DNA of 64,000 bases from Anthoceros angustus (GCA_010909165.1 VJWM01000068.1:682001-746000); one strand, 5' to 3'; shown: positions 20,900 through 32,935, counted from the first letter of the stretch. Notes: generated from the sequence alone by a model not told the origin. Numbers and translations are program-made.

Positions 20900-21890
20900 T
20901 GAAGAAATTCTTTCATTATTCACTCTAATGGATTAAAATATTTTATACTTTCAATACAAAACTTTCAGGATGCTTGGAGCTATTTCCAAAATGCTTGTCA
21001 TCAATTTCCTGAAATAAATTAAAATAAATAAAATTTATAAGTAATTTAAATGTACTTATAAACCTGTAAAATAAAAATTACCTTCATTAAGTATTGTTGG
21101 CTTCATTTTTTTTTGCTACCTCCCGGTGAAAGCTGCTTGATAAGGCCTTGAAATAGGCTTAAGAAATGCCAAAGTTTGTCTAAGTTTCTGATTTTCTGCA
21201 ATCGAAATGAATTAATTAGAATAAATTAAATTATAGGTATAGTTTAAGTAAATGTATATTTAATCACTCTTTTGGTTATTTCCCCCCGAAATAGTCTGTG
21301 TACAGCTACAAAATGAAAAATGCAACAAGTTAGTTTAAATTTGACTTATGTTTACCTCGAGAAATCTTGCCAACATAAACTCTGAGTAGTGTACCATAAT
21401 TTTAAGGTCTCCCAACTCTGTATGGATGGGCTCAACTTGTTTACAATGATTTTGACAACTCTAAAGAAGGTGTAAGTTCAAATGAAAGAATACACAACAT
21501 AACTCAAATGTGTAAGATTTTCAAAAACTTGTTATTCTTATGTTGTCCAGTAAATCAGGATTCTTTAAGATCTTCAAGTGATCTTCTGCTGCCAACTCTT
21601 TGTCAAATAAAGTGTTCAAGAGCTCTGCATTTACCAAAGCAAATAGGTTAGTATTAAGATATTAAGATATTAAAATATTTATATATGAATAAAAATTCCT
21701 ATTTTTAATTCTTCTGCTTGGCGTGTCTCGGTGCCTTGCAATCTGCATAAAATAATAATTCATATTTAGATATAGTCAATCATTCAAAAGTCAAGCAATT
21801 AAGGAAGCTTAGAGATCGCATTGCCAAGATCTTCAATAGGATCGTCTTCTATCATAATAGGAGTGTCCTATTATGTAGGAAGATATCATA
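20900..21890. other. AT-rich intergenic stretch, copy A
   Basis: Very AT-rich, with repeated 'aaattaattagaataaatta' style sequence and scattered 'ctgcat' and 'tttctgca' tracts. There could be small reverse-strand exons, but none could be supported. At 21857-21904 a short inverted repeat ATAGGAGTG/CACTCCTAT could form a hairpin. Confidence 0.4.
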
Positions 21891-21975
21891 ATATCACTCC
21901 TATCGGATACTCGATGCGTGGACAAAGTCAGCGTGACTTGGCGATTGCATTGCCTTTGTTATCATCATCACAAAA

Positions 21976-23390
21976 TGGCTGAGGTCTTGGCCTCCGAGGA
22001 GCAAAATGGCTGAGATCCTAGTTTTGAACACTGAAGAAGGAGCGCCATCGCAGAAGAGGAAGCTGGAGGATTCTCTTTGGTGGGAACAAAGTGGAGTCAT
22101 CCATAAGCCGCTTGCCAATGCTATAGCGTGAAGGATCACTATAGACACGACCACTATCTCACGTTGTTGCGATCCAACAAGCGCCAGTGCCCAACAAAGT
22201 GCTCAATGCTTCCTACAACCAATCCGCTGACTTGCAACCTTACTACCTTGCAAATCGCTGGTATACCCGCACTGGCACTTGTCACGATCGGATAGCATGA
22301 CATTCGGGATAGCATAGCAAAGGATGTTCGGGCTCACCGCAGTGGCCGACTTGGTAGTGCACATTATCAAGGGTGGTGAGCGCAATGGCAAGGACCATGC
22401 CCAATGACGACATTACTTGGATAAGGAATGTTGCGTCAAGCACCGGCCCATCGAGCTGCGATAGAATCGAGCCCGAGTCTGCGTTGCTCGTAATCGAGAT
22501 ATCCCAGATGCCCCTTGCCCCTTTGTCAAAACCAAGGGTGGGCGAGAGGTGATCATTTTGCCCGACATTGCATGCAATTTTTAAGGGAACATGAAGTGAT
22601 GGTGAGGGAACAGGAAGTGATGGTGAGGGAAGAGGAACTGTGTCCAGGTGTAGAAGGTGGGGGAAGAGTAATTGCTGGTGTAGAAGGTGAGGGAAGAGTG
22701 ACTGCAGGTGTAGAAGGTGGCTTTCACCACCTGCTTGACAATGCACCAGGGTATGAAGGGGGCTCCAATTCTGATGGAAGTGACAATACATCAGAAGACG
22801 AGTTCCTCACTTCTCCTCTCACATCGGATGACGATGACAAGCTAGAGGATGGCGAGGATCATTTTGAAGAACTAGCAGACAGCATTGCTGCCACAGGAGC
22901 CTATCCATGAATGTTGGTGAAGATGATGAGGATCCTTGGCCCAACAAAATAAGAGTAGCAGAGCATTGTGTGAGGGTTCCGACGAGAACTGCTTTGACTA
23001 CAACGTTGCACTTGTTGTATATGCAAATGCAATTCAAGGTATCGACGCCTTTATGAACGCTTTATTTGGATTCTTGGCAACCGAGCCCTTCAAGCCCAAT
23101 AATATGCCAAAACGTGAGGGGATGCAGGAAACTGCTGCTACATGTTGGCCAAGACTATGAGAAAATTGACTTATGTATTGGAGACTGTCTGCTTTTTAGA
23201 GGACCTATGGACGGAAGCATAAAACTTGCAGGAAGTGTGGTGAGTACCGATATGAGAAAGGAACTGTGGTGCCTGACACCGTGGCACGTAATGCTAACAA
23301 ATTGTGGATGCCGCGGTCGCGGAGACATGAAATGTTGCGTGCCGCAATGGCGCGGCAACGCAAATGACCTCAACGCAACCCTAACCCAAA
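21976..23390 (+). pseudogene. CACTA (TNP2-type) transposase N-terminal region, copy A
   Basis: Frameshifted pieces of the copy-B gene (42212-43660). Recognisable: WARGDHFARHCMQFLREHE with the preceding Cys-rich segment, an acidic tract near 22800 (SDDDDKLEDGEDHFEEL), VGQDYEKIDLCIGDCLLFR at about 23143-23200, and a KTCRKCGEYRYEKGT segment. This order fits the TNP2 family before its catalytic core. The core itself is not present. Confidence 0.6.
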
Positions 23391-23443
23391 AGAAGAAAAG
23401 TTTCTATGTGTCGTGGAATCATTTTGTGTATCATGAGATAGGT

Positions 23444-23492
23444 TGACCACATCGGGACACCGGGGGGGCCGCAACCCCAACCGATGTGGTCA
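23444..23492. repeat. perfect inverted repeat, copy A
   Basis: GACCACATCGG ... CCGATGTGGTC, 11-bp arms around a loop of about 27 bases containing a G-run. Same in copy B at 43739-43787. It could be a transposon end or hairpin. Confidence 0.7.
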
Positions 23493-23499
23493 TGCATGA

Positions 23500-24060
23500 C
23501 ATGCCGAAATAGTTCCACCGTATGCGGCGGGACTATTTCATTCTGTCCATAACCCTAAAAAACTATTTCTTTCTGCCCATAACCCTAAAACAATGTGGAT
23601 GCCGCCCGACCATATCGGTATTCCATAGCTAGGCTTTTGATGTACAAAGGAATGAACAACATACACTAGGCTTTATTTAGACTCCTGGAGTCCACTAACA
23701 GTCCTGCATCTTCGTTATTTCTTTCGCTATCGTCCGGCATCCGGCGCTAGCAGAAGAAATATCTTCTACCCCAGAATAATTTACAGGAAACAGTCTTTTG
23801 GAACGAATTTCAAACTCTGACGCACCTATAAGACTGCAGCTCGTGTCATGGGCACCAGCGTTTATCCATTTATAGGTTGTCCTGACAAGCTGACCAGTTC
23901 CAACCAATCCTTGTGCCGTTACCTAAAGGAAAGGAATCTAATGCTGTCCGGATATGAACGGGGACTGCACTGGCAGTATTGCAGTCGCATTGCTGTGCTT
24001 TGCTGCATTGCGAATCGTTTCTCCTGGCCCGGTCACCTTAATGGCAACCTCCACAAATTG
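23500..24060. other. RLK3-type upstream flank placed before RLK2
   Basis: Matches 43793-44355, the upstream flank of RLK3, nearly base for base (one substitution near 23699/43994). It continues into the first bases of the RLK3 leader ('ggcaacctccacaaattg') and then switches to RLK1 sequence inside the shared 'agagcagtg'. It presumably contains promoter elements, none identified. Confidence 0.85.
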
Positions 24061-24357
24061 TAGAGCAGTGGCATCCCCTGCTGCCTTGCAACTTTTCCTT
24101 CCCTTGGCACTGCCATCTTGATGGCAATCTCCACAACTTCTGAAGTAGTGCTCCTCGCCTTCCTGTTCAGTTGGTTGCAGACGCTGGGAAGGAGCCAAAG
24201 CCTGGGCTGGATCGTTGTAGGTAACACTGGCCTGCCCACTTGCTCCTACTGCGTGAATGTCATCAACGCAAATTCCTTCGCAACGTACTCTGGTCTGCAG
24301 GTGGGGATCTACCGCTGCCTCAAGTTCGATTGGAACGAGCTGTGGGCCATCGACAAC

Positions 24358-26345
24358 GCCACCAACGCTATTCAGATTCATGACCCCACGAACATTACGC
24401 GGTGCCTCGAAGCTCGGTTGCAATCCGATTACGAGGGCGGGAATGTCACCCTGCTGCCAATGCACCTCAGTGCTTGCGACGGCAGCGCCAAGCAGCAGTG
24501 GTTTTTCGACTCTGCTGTCAAGACTGTGAGAAGCGGGCTCACGGATTCGGATGGGGCCCTGTCTACATGGTGGTGGCCGACCTGCCGAGCGAACACATCC
24601 AGCGGTCTTCCGCCTACTACAATCTCTACCTCAGCACTCTCCGGGCGCCAGGGTTCCGTTTCTCCCAGCTCACCTTCGTGCCTGCGTCCAGTCTGCGGAA
24701 CAACTACTCCGATCTCTTTCTCAATATCAGGAGTGCAGATCGGGGCAGAATTCGGGAAATTTGATCGACAACGCCACCAACGCTATTCAGATTCATGACC
24801 CCACGAACATTACGCGGTGCCTCGAAGCTCGGTTGCAATCCGATTACGAGGGCGGGAATGTCACCCTGCTGCCTCTGCACCTCAGTGCTTGCGACGGCAG
24901 CAGCAACCGGCAGTGGTTTTTCGACTCTGCTGTCAAGACTGTGAGAAGCGGGCTCACGGATTCGGATGGGGCCCTGTCTACATGGTGGTGGCCGACCTGC
25001 CGAGCGAACACATCCAGCGGTCTTCCGCCTACTACAATCTCTACCTCAGCACTCTCCGGGCGCCAGGGTTCCGTTTCTCCCAGCTCACCTTCGTGCCTGC
25101 GTCCAGTCTGCGGAACAACTACTCCGATCTCTTTCTCAATATCAGGAGTGCAGATCCGGGGAAGAATTCGAGAAATCTGATGTACAACGGGGCTTGAGCG
25201 CGCTACGGTTCTGGGGAACTGGCCTGCCCACTTGCTCCTACTGCGTCAACGCCATCAGCGGCACCAAGGCCAACCGCAGTGCGGTCGTAGATTATTCTAG
25301 CTTGCAGGTGGGGATCTACCGCTGCCTCAAGTTCGATTGGAACGAGCTGTGGGCCATCGACAACGCCACCAACGCTATTCAGATTCATGACCCCACGAAC
25401 ATTACGCGGTGCCTCGAAGCTCGGTTGCAATCCGATTACGAGGGCGGGAATGTCACCCTGCTGCCTCTGCACCTCAGTGCTTGCGACGGCAGCAGCAACC
25501 GGCAGTGGTTTTTCGACTCTGCTGTCAAGACTGTGAGAAGCGGGCTCACGGATTCGGATGGGGCCCTGTCTACATGGTGGTGGCCGACCTGCCGAGCGAA
25601 CACATCCAGCGGTCTTCCGCCTACTACAATCTCTACCTCAGCACTCTCCGGGCGCCAGGGTTCCGTTTCTCCCAGCTCACCTTCGTGCCTGCGTCCAGTC
25701 TGCGGAACAACTACTCCGATCTCTTTCTCAATATCAGGAGTGCAGATCCGGGGAAGAATTCGAGAAATCTGATGTACAACGGGGCTTCTTGAGCGCTCCA
25801 CGTTGCTGGGAACCTGGCCTCATGGTGTCGACTGCTCCAATTTCTCGGGTACCTGCTCCAAGGCGGATTTCTTCACCGGTGAGATCTTCTCCCTTTGCTC
25901 GTGGGTCATCGACAACGCCACCAACGCTATTCAGATTCATGACCCCACGAACATTACGCGGTGCCTCGAAGCTCGGTTGCAATCCGATTACGAGGGCGGG
26001 AATGTCACCCTGCTGCCTCTGCACCTCAGTGCTTGCGACGGCAGCAGCAACCGGCAGTGGTTTTTCGACTCTGCTGTCAAGACTGTGAGAAGCGGGCTCA
26101 CGGATTCGGATGGGGCCCTGTCTACATGGTGGTGGCCGACCTGCCGAGCGAACACATCCAGCGGTCTTCCGCCTACTACAATCTCTACCTCAGCACTCTC
26201 CGGGCGCCAGGGTTCCGTTTCTCCCAGCTCACCTTCGTGCCTGCGTCCAGTCTGCGGAACAACTACTCCGATCTCTTTCTCAATATCAGGAGTGCAGATC
26301 CGGGGAAGAATTCGAGAAATCTGATGTACAACGGGGCTTCTTGAG
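24358..26345 (+). repeat. ectodomain module reiterated four times in RLK2
   Basis: The module starting 'gccaccaacgctattcagat' begins at 24358, 24773, 25365 and 25917 and runs to about 'aatatcaggagtgcagat' or the following 'gtacaacggggctt'. Spacings are 415, 592 and 552 bp. The copies are nearly identical. Each return jump occurs within short identity shared by RLK1 and RLK3 ('gacaac', 'ctggcctg'). It encodes the ricin-B-like segment and the link to the DUF642-like domain. Confidence 0.9.
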
Positions 26346-26399
26346 CGCTCCACGTTGCTGGGAACCTGGCCTCATGGTGTCGACTGCTCCAATTTCTCG

Positions 26400-26740
26400 G
26401 GTACCTGCTCCAAGTTGTCTCTCTTCGATGGCGAGATCTTCTCCCTTTGCTCATGGGGCATCGATAATCCGCCGAAAATGCCCTTACGGATTCACAACCG
26501 AGCATCTTGGAGGGCTGCGGAGGGCAACTCCAGCCTGCTGCTTACCAACGGGTGTCCATCAACCAGAGCTTCCCCACAGAACCCAACTCCACGTACCTGC
26601 TCCAAGTTGTCTCTCTTCGATGGCGAGATCTTCTCCCTTTGCTCATGGGGCATCGATAATCCGCCGAAAATGCCCTTACGGATTCACAACCGAGCATCTT
26701 GGAGGGCTGCGGAGGGCAACTCCTCTGCTGCTTCCCGGGG
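26400..26740 (+). repeat. second reiteration in RLK2 (DUF642 segment)
   Basis: 'aagttgtctctcttcgatgg' through 'tggagggctgcggagggcaa' is present at about 26412-26526 and again at about 26602-26720. The first copy exits into RLK3-type sequence ('agcctgctgcttaccaacgg') and re-enters at 'acctgctccaa'. Confidence 0.85.
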
Positions 26741-28549
26741 GTGTCCATCAATCAGACCATTCCCACAGAACCCAACTCTTCTTACACCTTTCCTTCTCCT
26801 TGGCTGGGTTTTCACACCCGCTGTCACAACCGACAGCTACCAGCGTTGCTTCAATGAGACAGGATACGTGACAGTTACAGCGGCGGCGTGAAGTTCTCGG
26901 CGTTCTCGGTGGATCAAGCCAGCCCAGATGGCAGAGACACCTTGTGGTTCCCCAAGACCTTGACCTTCAACAGCCCAGGCTCGGCTACCGTCATCTCCTT
27001 TACGAGCGGCGGGTTTTCAGGATCGTGTGGCGCCGTCATAGATGGCGTTGGGGTGATCAGCGTTGCCTCCCTGCTTCATCGCACCGCCACACGAAAGTGG
27101 TGGCGGCGGCAGTTGCTTCATCCCTCTTCGTGGCCCTCGTCCTAGCCCTCGCACTTCCTCTTGTGGTCTGGAGAGGAAGAACGTCTCGTCCAGAACTCTA
27201 CTTGGATCCTCACGCAGTGCATAATGTCCGAATGTTCTCCTACAGCGAGATTCAGAGGGCCACAGGCAGGTGGAGCATGGTGTTGGGGTGAAGGAGGATT
27301 CAGTACAGTTTACAAGGCAGAGTTTTCTGACGGAACGGTTGGAGCAGTCAAAGTGGAAACACCGACCGTCTAAACTCTCGGTGTTCGTACAGGAGGTGAC
27401 TCTATTGCAACGAGTCCATCACAAAAATCTGGTCAACCTCGTGGGATTCTGTGCGACAAGAGGTTTGCATCCCCATGCTTGCTCTGCAGTCAAGTCAGTC
27501 CTTGCCACATTTTGCTAGCATGCAGGTTGTATAGACTCCATCATCCTTGTCCCACGTGTCTGTGGGACGCTCACAGCTTGGTCCTTCTCTTTGCCAGATC
27601 ATCGTGTTCTTGTGTTTGAGTATCTCCCCAACAAAACGTTGTATCAAAGGCTGCATCCTGATGAGGAAGGTGAGAAGGATAACGTCATGCTCTCTTGGGA
27701 CACTCGGATGAAAATCATCTACCAAGTTGCTTGCGCCCTCGAGTATCTGCATCACGGCACCAGCCCTCCAGTTGTGCACCGGGACATCAAATCCGCCAAC
27801 ATCTTGCTCACAGCTACTGATTCAGCCAAGCTTGCTGACTTCAGGCTGTCCAGCCGCTCCACCGGGTGCTACGTCTTTCCAGTCTGTGAACACGGTGGTC
27901 AGGGGCTCCCTAGGGTACTTGGACCCCAGGTATGTGCGGTCTGGAGTGTTCTCTCCCAAGAGCGATGTGTACAGCTTTGGAGTGGTAGTGCTCGAGATCA
28001 TCAGTGGCTACCCAGCCATCAAAGACATGGACCTACTTCCATACTGGGCTGCTGACTATCTGTCTAACCCAGATCTTGCCTCTGAGATCGTCGACAAGCG
28101 CCTTTCTGGAGAGTTTGATGATGCAGATCTCCACATCCTGATCGGCCTTGTTAAGATGTGTCTTCAGGAGGAGTCCGAGCTTAGGCCTACCATGCAGCAG
28201 GTTTTGTCATTCCTGGCGGATTCGCACTTCAGCGGACATCCTCTCTACATCTGGCGCCTATCCCTGATGGACTCCCAAAGCCACCAGAAAATATCGAAAT
28301 ACCGGTCACAGATGCGTCCAGTTCCTAACTGTTTGCTTCCTCCGACAAGTGTTAGTTGGAGGAACTGTCGCCCGACACGTGTCCCTTGAGTGATGAAAGG
28401 CAACTCCACTGGCTCCGCCCGGGTCTCTTGAGTGAAAAGTAAGCTCCAGTGGCAACTGCATAGCCAGACTATAATAACCCTTATAATAAGCCAGCTTCCT
28501 TCACTTCAGCCCTTCCACGAGGCTGGCGTGGCGGGAGGCTAGGGCGGAG

Positions 28550-28780
28550 GTGCTGCTGCAGGAGCTCACGGCGGTGGAGGCCAGCATCCGGCCGCACACC
28601 GAAGGAGGAGGAGCTGCAAGAGGAGTTGACAGTGCGGAGGCGATGTCGAAAGGAGAGGCAGAGCATAGTGAGCAGTCCACCCCTCCTCCAAGGAAGACAA
28701 GCGCGCGAGGGAGGAAGTGGGATTACGCCGAGTTGGACACGGTGTTAGAGGAGGAAGCACGGCAGGTAAGGATGGGCTAA
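28550..28780 (+). CDS. small hypothetical ORF after RLK2, copy B
   Basis: 76 codons, counterpart of 8535-8771, with the same TPPPRKTSARGRKWDYAELD segment. Unidentified. Conservation of frame between copies is weak evidence because the copies are young. Confidence 0.3.
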   Translation: MLLQELTAVEASIRPHTEGGGAARGVDSAEAMSKGEAEHSEQSTPPPRKTSARGRKWDYAELDTVLEEEARQVRMG

Positions 28781-28982
28781 CAACACCCAACGCTTGAACG
28801 CGGGCTCGTGGAGGCGGCTCGGTGAGCCAACAGAGGGTCAGGGCAACGTTGCCCGGGTTGCGCAACACTGTTCCGGGAATGGAGGCCATGCTAAACGGCG
28901 GCACGAGCATGGAGGCCATGGAGGACGTTGGAGGAAGACTAGGCTTGGTCCTCCTCCCTAGGCTTGGTGCATCGCGAGCACT

Positions 28983-29400
28983 CACTACCACAAACGGTCC
29001 ACATATGACGAGAATATGACGAAGGATTTACGCGGACGGGCACTAAATGACGCGGGTTGGAAATGCCCGCCCATCATATTATGCGTCAAATTGAACCCGT
29101 CACAAACGGTTCTTAATGTCGCGGGGGTCCCAGCCAGCGACCATAGTGGTGGCGGTTGCTGGTTCCTCGGTGTCCAGTTCATGGGTACAATATTCGTACA
29201 TTCCCGACAGGTACGTGGGCCGGATGGGCCCCGTAGGCAGCCACCTCATCTTCCACATTGGACACTACGCATATGACAAGGCGCGCAAATTTGGCGATTT
29301 TGCCCGCTAGACGTGTCTTGTACGGAGGTGTCCACCACGCTGGCGTCCGTGCCGTTATGCACCATGACGTGGCATCCCGTAACAACAAGGTTGCCGCCAG
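28983..29400. mobile_element. CACTA-like terminal region, copy B
   Basis: Same CACTACCACAAA start and subterminal 'gacgcggg'/'cccgtcacaaa' repeats as 8983-9480. The opposite end was not found. Confidence 0.4.
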
Positions 29401-29403
29401 AAT

Positions 29404-29975
29404 ATCGGACGGACGGCTGTCATCCCCCGCTGCGTCCGTCCATGCATGGTTGGCGCCCGTCCATCAACGCGCGCCGGGGGCGCAGGCTGACATGGCCACT
29501 ATCACGTTCTAGTCCCTCCTAGCCAATAGCTTCCCTTGCTGTCAATGGATCTGACAACAATGGATTGCCCAATCATGGGCAAGTTCAAGCCTTCTCTCCA
29601 TTGCTTGCACACGTTGATGTGTAATTGGCGTTTTGTATGACACGAGGGTTCAAAATACCAATGAGCATGGCCAATGGCGATTGATGTAGAGGCACTTCAT
29701 TGGACGGACGGTCATCCCCCGCTGCGTCCGCAGCATGGTTGGCGCCGTCCATCAACGCGCGGGCGCGGTGACATGGCCACTATCGCTCTAGTCCCTCCTA
29801 GCTAATAGCTTCCTTGTCAATGGATCTCGACAACAATGGATTGCCCAATCATGGGCAAGTTCAAGCCTTCTCTCCATTGCTTGCGTTGATGTGTAATTGG
29901 CGTTTTGTATGACACGAGGTTCAAAATACCAATGAGCATGGCCAATGGCGATTGATGTAGAGGCACTTCATTGGG
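29404..29975. repeat. tandem duplication unique to spacer B, period about 294 bp
   Basis: 'ggacggacgg..tcatcccccg' starts at about 29407 and again at about 29702. Each is followed by 'catggttggcg', 'gacatggccactatc', 'caatggattgcccaatcatg' and 'gatgtagaggcacttcattg'. Spacer A has a single copy (about 9390-9680). Confidence 0.85.
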
Positions 29976-30324
29976 CGGACGCGGTGATTTTACTGGCCGC
30001 TTTCCACCCGCGGCCACGTGCGGATTAGGCAAGCTTCCAGTTGTAATTTCAAATTATGAAACCCTAAACGCCGAGCAAAAAGCCGCACCCTCGCTGAAAT
30101 TAGGGTTGTACGCACTGAGGAGTTAATACAAAGGGTTATCTTAGCCAAGAACAAACATACCTTCTAATTAGGTCTTTCCAACTCGGGAACTCGCCAAGCA
30201 AAATCCGTGCATTATTAAATCGAGGTTACCCTATCTCCTGCTTAAAATAAGTCTAGCATAAAAACCCGTTTCGACCCAGCCCACTCCATTCACCTAACCC
30301 AAAACATATCGAGCTGCATTGATA

Positions 30325-30701
30325 CTAAGGGGGGACGTGCTTCCGCCGTTTTTCCCTCGTGCCGCCGCTTTGACGAATGTTCCAACCTCCATGCTGGTCC
30401 TCCCTTCTTCCGAACTCCCTGGTCAGCAGAAAAAAGCCATCCCTTCCAGGCTTAGTCCATCCGTTCGAATACGATGCCAAACCATCAAACGGGCCACATA
30501 TTGCAGTTGAAAAACCAGACACAACAAAAGGCTCTTCACAAGCCACAAAATAGAGGACACCTCCGACTCCGAACAGCAAACCCCGTACCTGTGTTTCTTC
30601 TTCCACCGGTGTGTCGAATCCATTAGACTCGCCAGCATACTGCTCCTGCGCCGGGGTCTACTTGGCACACATCCACCAACGTTAGCAAAGGGGTAACACA
30701 T
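30325..30701 (-). CDS. unidentified reverse-strand ORF region, copy B
   Basis: Counterpart of 9997-10385, with two overlapping frames and indel-shifted boundaries. Includes LWLVKSLL and SSMLASLMDSTHRWKKKH. No family recognised. Confidence 0.2.
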
Positions 30702-30814
30702 TTGGTAAATAGGACCCCATCACATGGTTCATGCCCACCAGCAGTGTTACGGGAGAATTGTCCTCTTCTGTGTCCTCTATGCGGGCACCAGCTTCCTTTG
30801 CACCTGTGAATCCC

Positions 30815-31282
30815 TCATGCACCACTGATTTCTAGCGTCAGTGAAGCAACATTCACATATCCATTCATCCCTGCAAAACCAGATTCGTCATCGAACACTA
30901 AACCTCCAGTGCCGAGGTATGATTCCATGTTCTCAATGCTGTTGCGCAGACCCCACTCTTGCTTTGCAGGTGTCGGGATGCGCTTCCACTTCTCCCGAAG
31001 TGCCTTGTTGAAATCTGTTGCCGCCAAAAGGATTGCGCCCCCACCCCGTGCTTCATTAGGCGTGCATCGGTTGCATCATTCTCGCTGGCGGGCCATTCCC
31101 CTTCCCCTGCGCTCTTGGACTCCAAACTCCATTGCTTTGGTCCATGCCTCCCCACACACTCCCCCGGGCCGCAGCCGTCTAGGATAGTTGCCCCTCTCTC
31201 GCATCCCGGCTGCGGCTTGCACTCCCTCAACACGAATGATTGGCCTTGCTAGTATTTGTCTACTCACAAGTCGTTGCCACAA
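30815..31282 (-). pseudogene. unidentified reverse-strand ORF, copy B
   Basis: Pieces in three frames: RPIIRVEGVQAA.GMRER, NDATDARLMKHGVGA, and AATDFNKALREKWKRIPTPA through GLRNSIENMESYL to the stop at 30815. The last piece reads better than in copy A. Unidentified, possibly a transposon-borne gene. Confidence 0.3.
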
Positions 31283-31815
31283 ACTACTATTCCTAAGAAT
31301 ACCAGCATCATTCTAACTTCCTGGACTGTTCGCACATATATCTATGAACATCTTTCGATTGTCACATACCGCTTGTAGCACAACAATGAACACGATAATT
31401 TTGAAGGGGATATCTTGTTGGTCATCACAAAGACCCCTTGTCACAAAGAACACCTTATAACCTAGAACGACATGTGCCCTACTTTGATAATGCACACACC
31501 CTTTACGAGGTCATACCGGTGATAAAAGACGCACTTTCAAGTGAACACCCTAGAAGAACCGAGTAGGGTGTGGGCCCGTCTGCGCTTTTGTAGAATGTTT
31601 AGAGGGCTGCCATTTTTATATGTTTATTACAACCGAAAACTTTTACTTTGAAGTGGTGGAACACAATGAAAACAATCACATGCTAGAGAGTCTCATTTTA
31701 ATCATCGTAAGAACATTGCAACAAACATACGCTAAAGGAGGGAGTGGTCATCGGCATCGACAATAGTCATTGAAGAGTGCGGCTGGCGACTCATCCATGC
31801 CTTGCATCGACCGAG

Positions 31816-32022
31816 TCAAGAACCACCGCCATATTCGGATGCGGTCCATATCGTCGCCTCAAAGTTATCGTTCTCCTCCATTGCTTGCTCGTCTTCAATA
31901 GTATCATTCCTGGGCCCACCATCTGACGGTGTGGACTGCCACACAACATCTAGGGTTTGCTGACCCTCATCCAAAAGGTCGCCAGTCGTAGTCTTCAACC
32001 TTCTGGCACTCAATGCAACCAC
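31816..32022 (-). CDS. short acidic hypothetical ORF, copy B
   Basis: 68 codons, acidic (DEGQQTLDVVW, TIEDEQAMEENDNFEAT). In copy A the same stretch is broken. It may be an exon or tail of the neighbouring reverse-strand gene. Not recognised. Confidence 0.25.
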   Translation of the reverse strand: MVALSARRLKTTTGDLLDEGQQTLDVVWQSTPSDGGPRNDTIEDEQAMEENDNFEATIWTASEYGGGS

Positions 32023-32235
32023 TTGGGCTTTAAGGCAATGCCAGCGTCCTTAAAATGAACAAAGTTAGTTGCCCATGCGCCCATGCAAGCATCCTTAAAA
32101 TCAACAAAGTTGAGTTATTAAAAAGATATGGGTTTTGAACCCAGAACTTATTCATTACTAACCTTTTTCCCAAACACTAGACCAACAATCCCAAGTTACA
32201 AACTTATTGAGCCACTACATATTGATTTTGTTAAA

Positions 32236-32935
32236 GGCGGCCTATGAGGAGGCGCGGCCGGCGCCCATGGGCGGTGGTGTTAGGGGAGGGCCGGCCGCCC
32301 ATGGGCAAGGCATGGCGTGTTGGTGGGGGCGCCGGCCGCCCATGGGCGGTGGTGTGCTAGGGGAGGCGCCGCCGGCCGCCCATGGGCGGTGTGCTAGGGG
32401 AGGAGGCGCCGGCCGCGCCCATGGGCGGTGTGCTAGGGGAGGCGCCGGCGCCCATGGGTGGTGTTAGGGGAGGCGCCGCCGGCCGCCCATGGGCGGTGTG
32501 CTAGGGGAGGCGCCGGCCGCGCCCATGGGTGGTGTGTTAGGGGAGGGCCGGCCGCCCATGGCGTGTGCTAGGGGAGGCGCCGGCCGCCCATGGGTGGTGG
32601 GAGGCGCCGGCCGCGCCTCCCTAGCTCCACCGCCGCACGACGGGTGGTGCTAGGGAGGCGCCGGCCGGCGCCCGCCTCACGCACCACCCGTAGGCCCACC
32701 GATGGGTGGCGTGGAGGAGGCGCCGGCCGCCGCGCCCGCCTCACGCACCACCCGTAGGCCCACCGATGGGTGGCGGTGGAGGAGGCGCCGGCCGCGCCCG
32801 CCTCACGCACCACCCGTAGGCCCACCGATGGGTGGCGTGGAGGAGGCGCCGCCGGCCGGCGCCTCCTCCCCGCACCACCGGCCTTATGCCCGACGGGTGG
32901 AGTGCGAGCGGGCGCGGCGGCGCCTCCCTCCGCGC
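32236..32935. repeat. GC-rich palindromic minisatellite, copy B
   Basis: Same composition as 11929-12770 but more regular. 'gggcggtgtgctaggggagg' with 'cgccggccgcgcccat' repeats about every 45-47 bp at 32260-32600. 'caccacccgtaggcccaccg' units then repeat every 60-75 bp at 32680-32850. Confidence 0.9.

Larger units (their letters stand above)
8306..24060. repeat. spacer copy A of about 20.2-kb tandem duplication
   Basis: This stretch is collinear with 28327-44336. Offsets between matching points drift from about 20,020 near the 5' end to about 20,215 in the middle and 20,295 near the 3' end, which reflects accumulated small indels. Gene content and order are the same. Most differences are 1-5 base indels, many in homopolymers, with fewer substitutions. 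The pair of spacers plus three RLKs forms a classical tandem duplication. Confidence 0.93.
24061..28326 (+). pseudogene. RLK2: mosaic RLK1/RLK3 hybrid pseudogene
   Basis: A patchwork of RLK1-like and RLK3-like tracts. The signal peptide is RLK1 type. The ectodomain switches between parents many times and contains four copies of one module and a repeated DUF642 segment. 26800-27240 is mainly RLK3 type. The kinase has an extra G at about 27289 and a 2-base loss at about 27357 (gtggaaac). DFG is DFR at 27837-27845, followed by a frameshift. From about 27850 the sequence is RLK1 type through the stop. No continuous kinase can be translated. The 5' flank is RLK3 type and the 3' flank RLK1 type, as expected for an unequal-crossover hybrid. 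Misassembly is the alternative. Confidence 0.88.

Noticed and set aside
24551-26088. Long ORFs in RLK2 with text such as VVADLPSEH in one frame and GGGRPAERTHP in another
   Set aside because: Most are out-of-frame readings through the reiterated ectodomain module; only the VADLPSEH-type frame is the true RLK frame, and it is broken.
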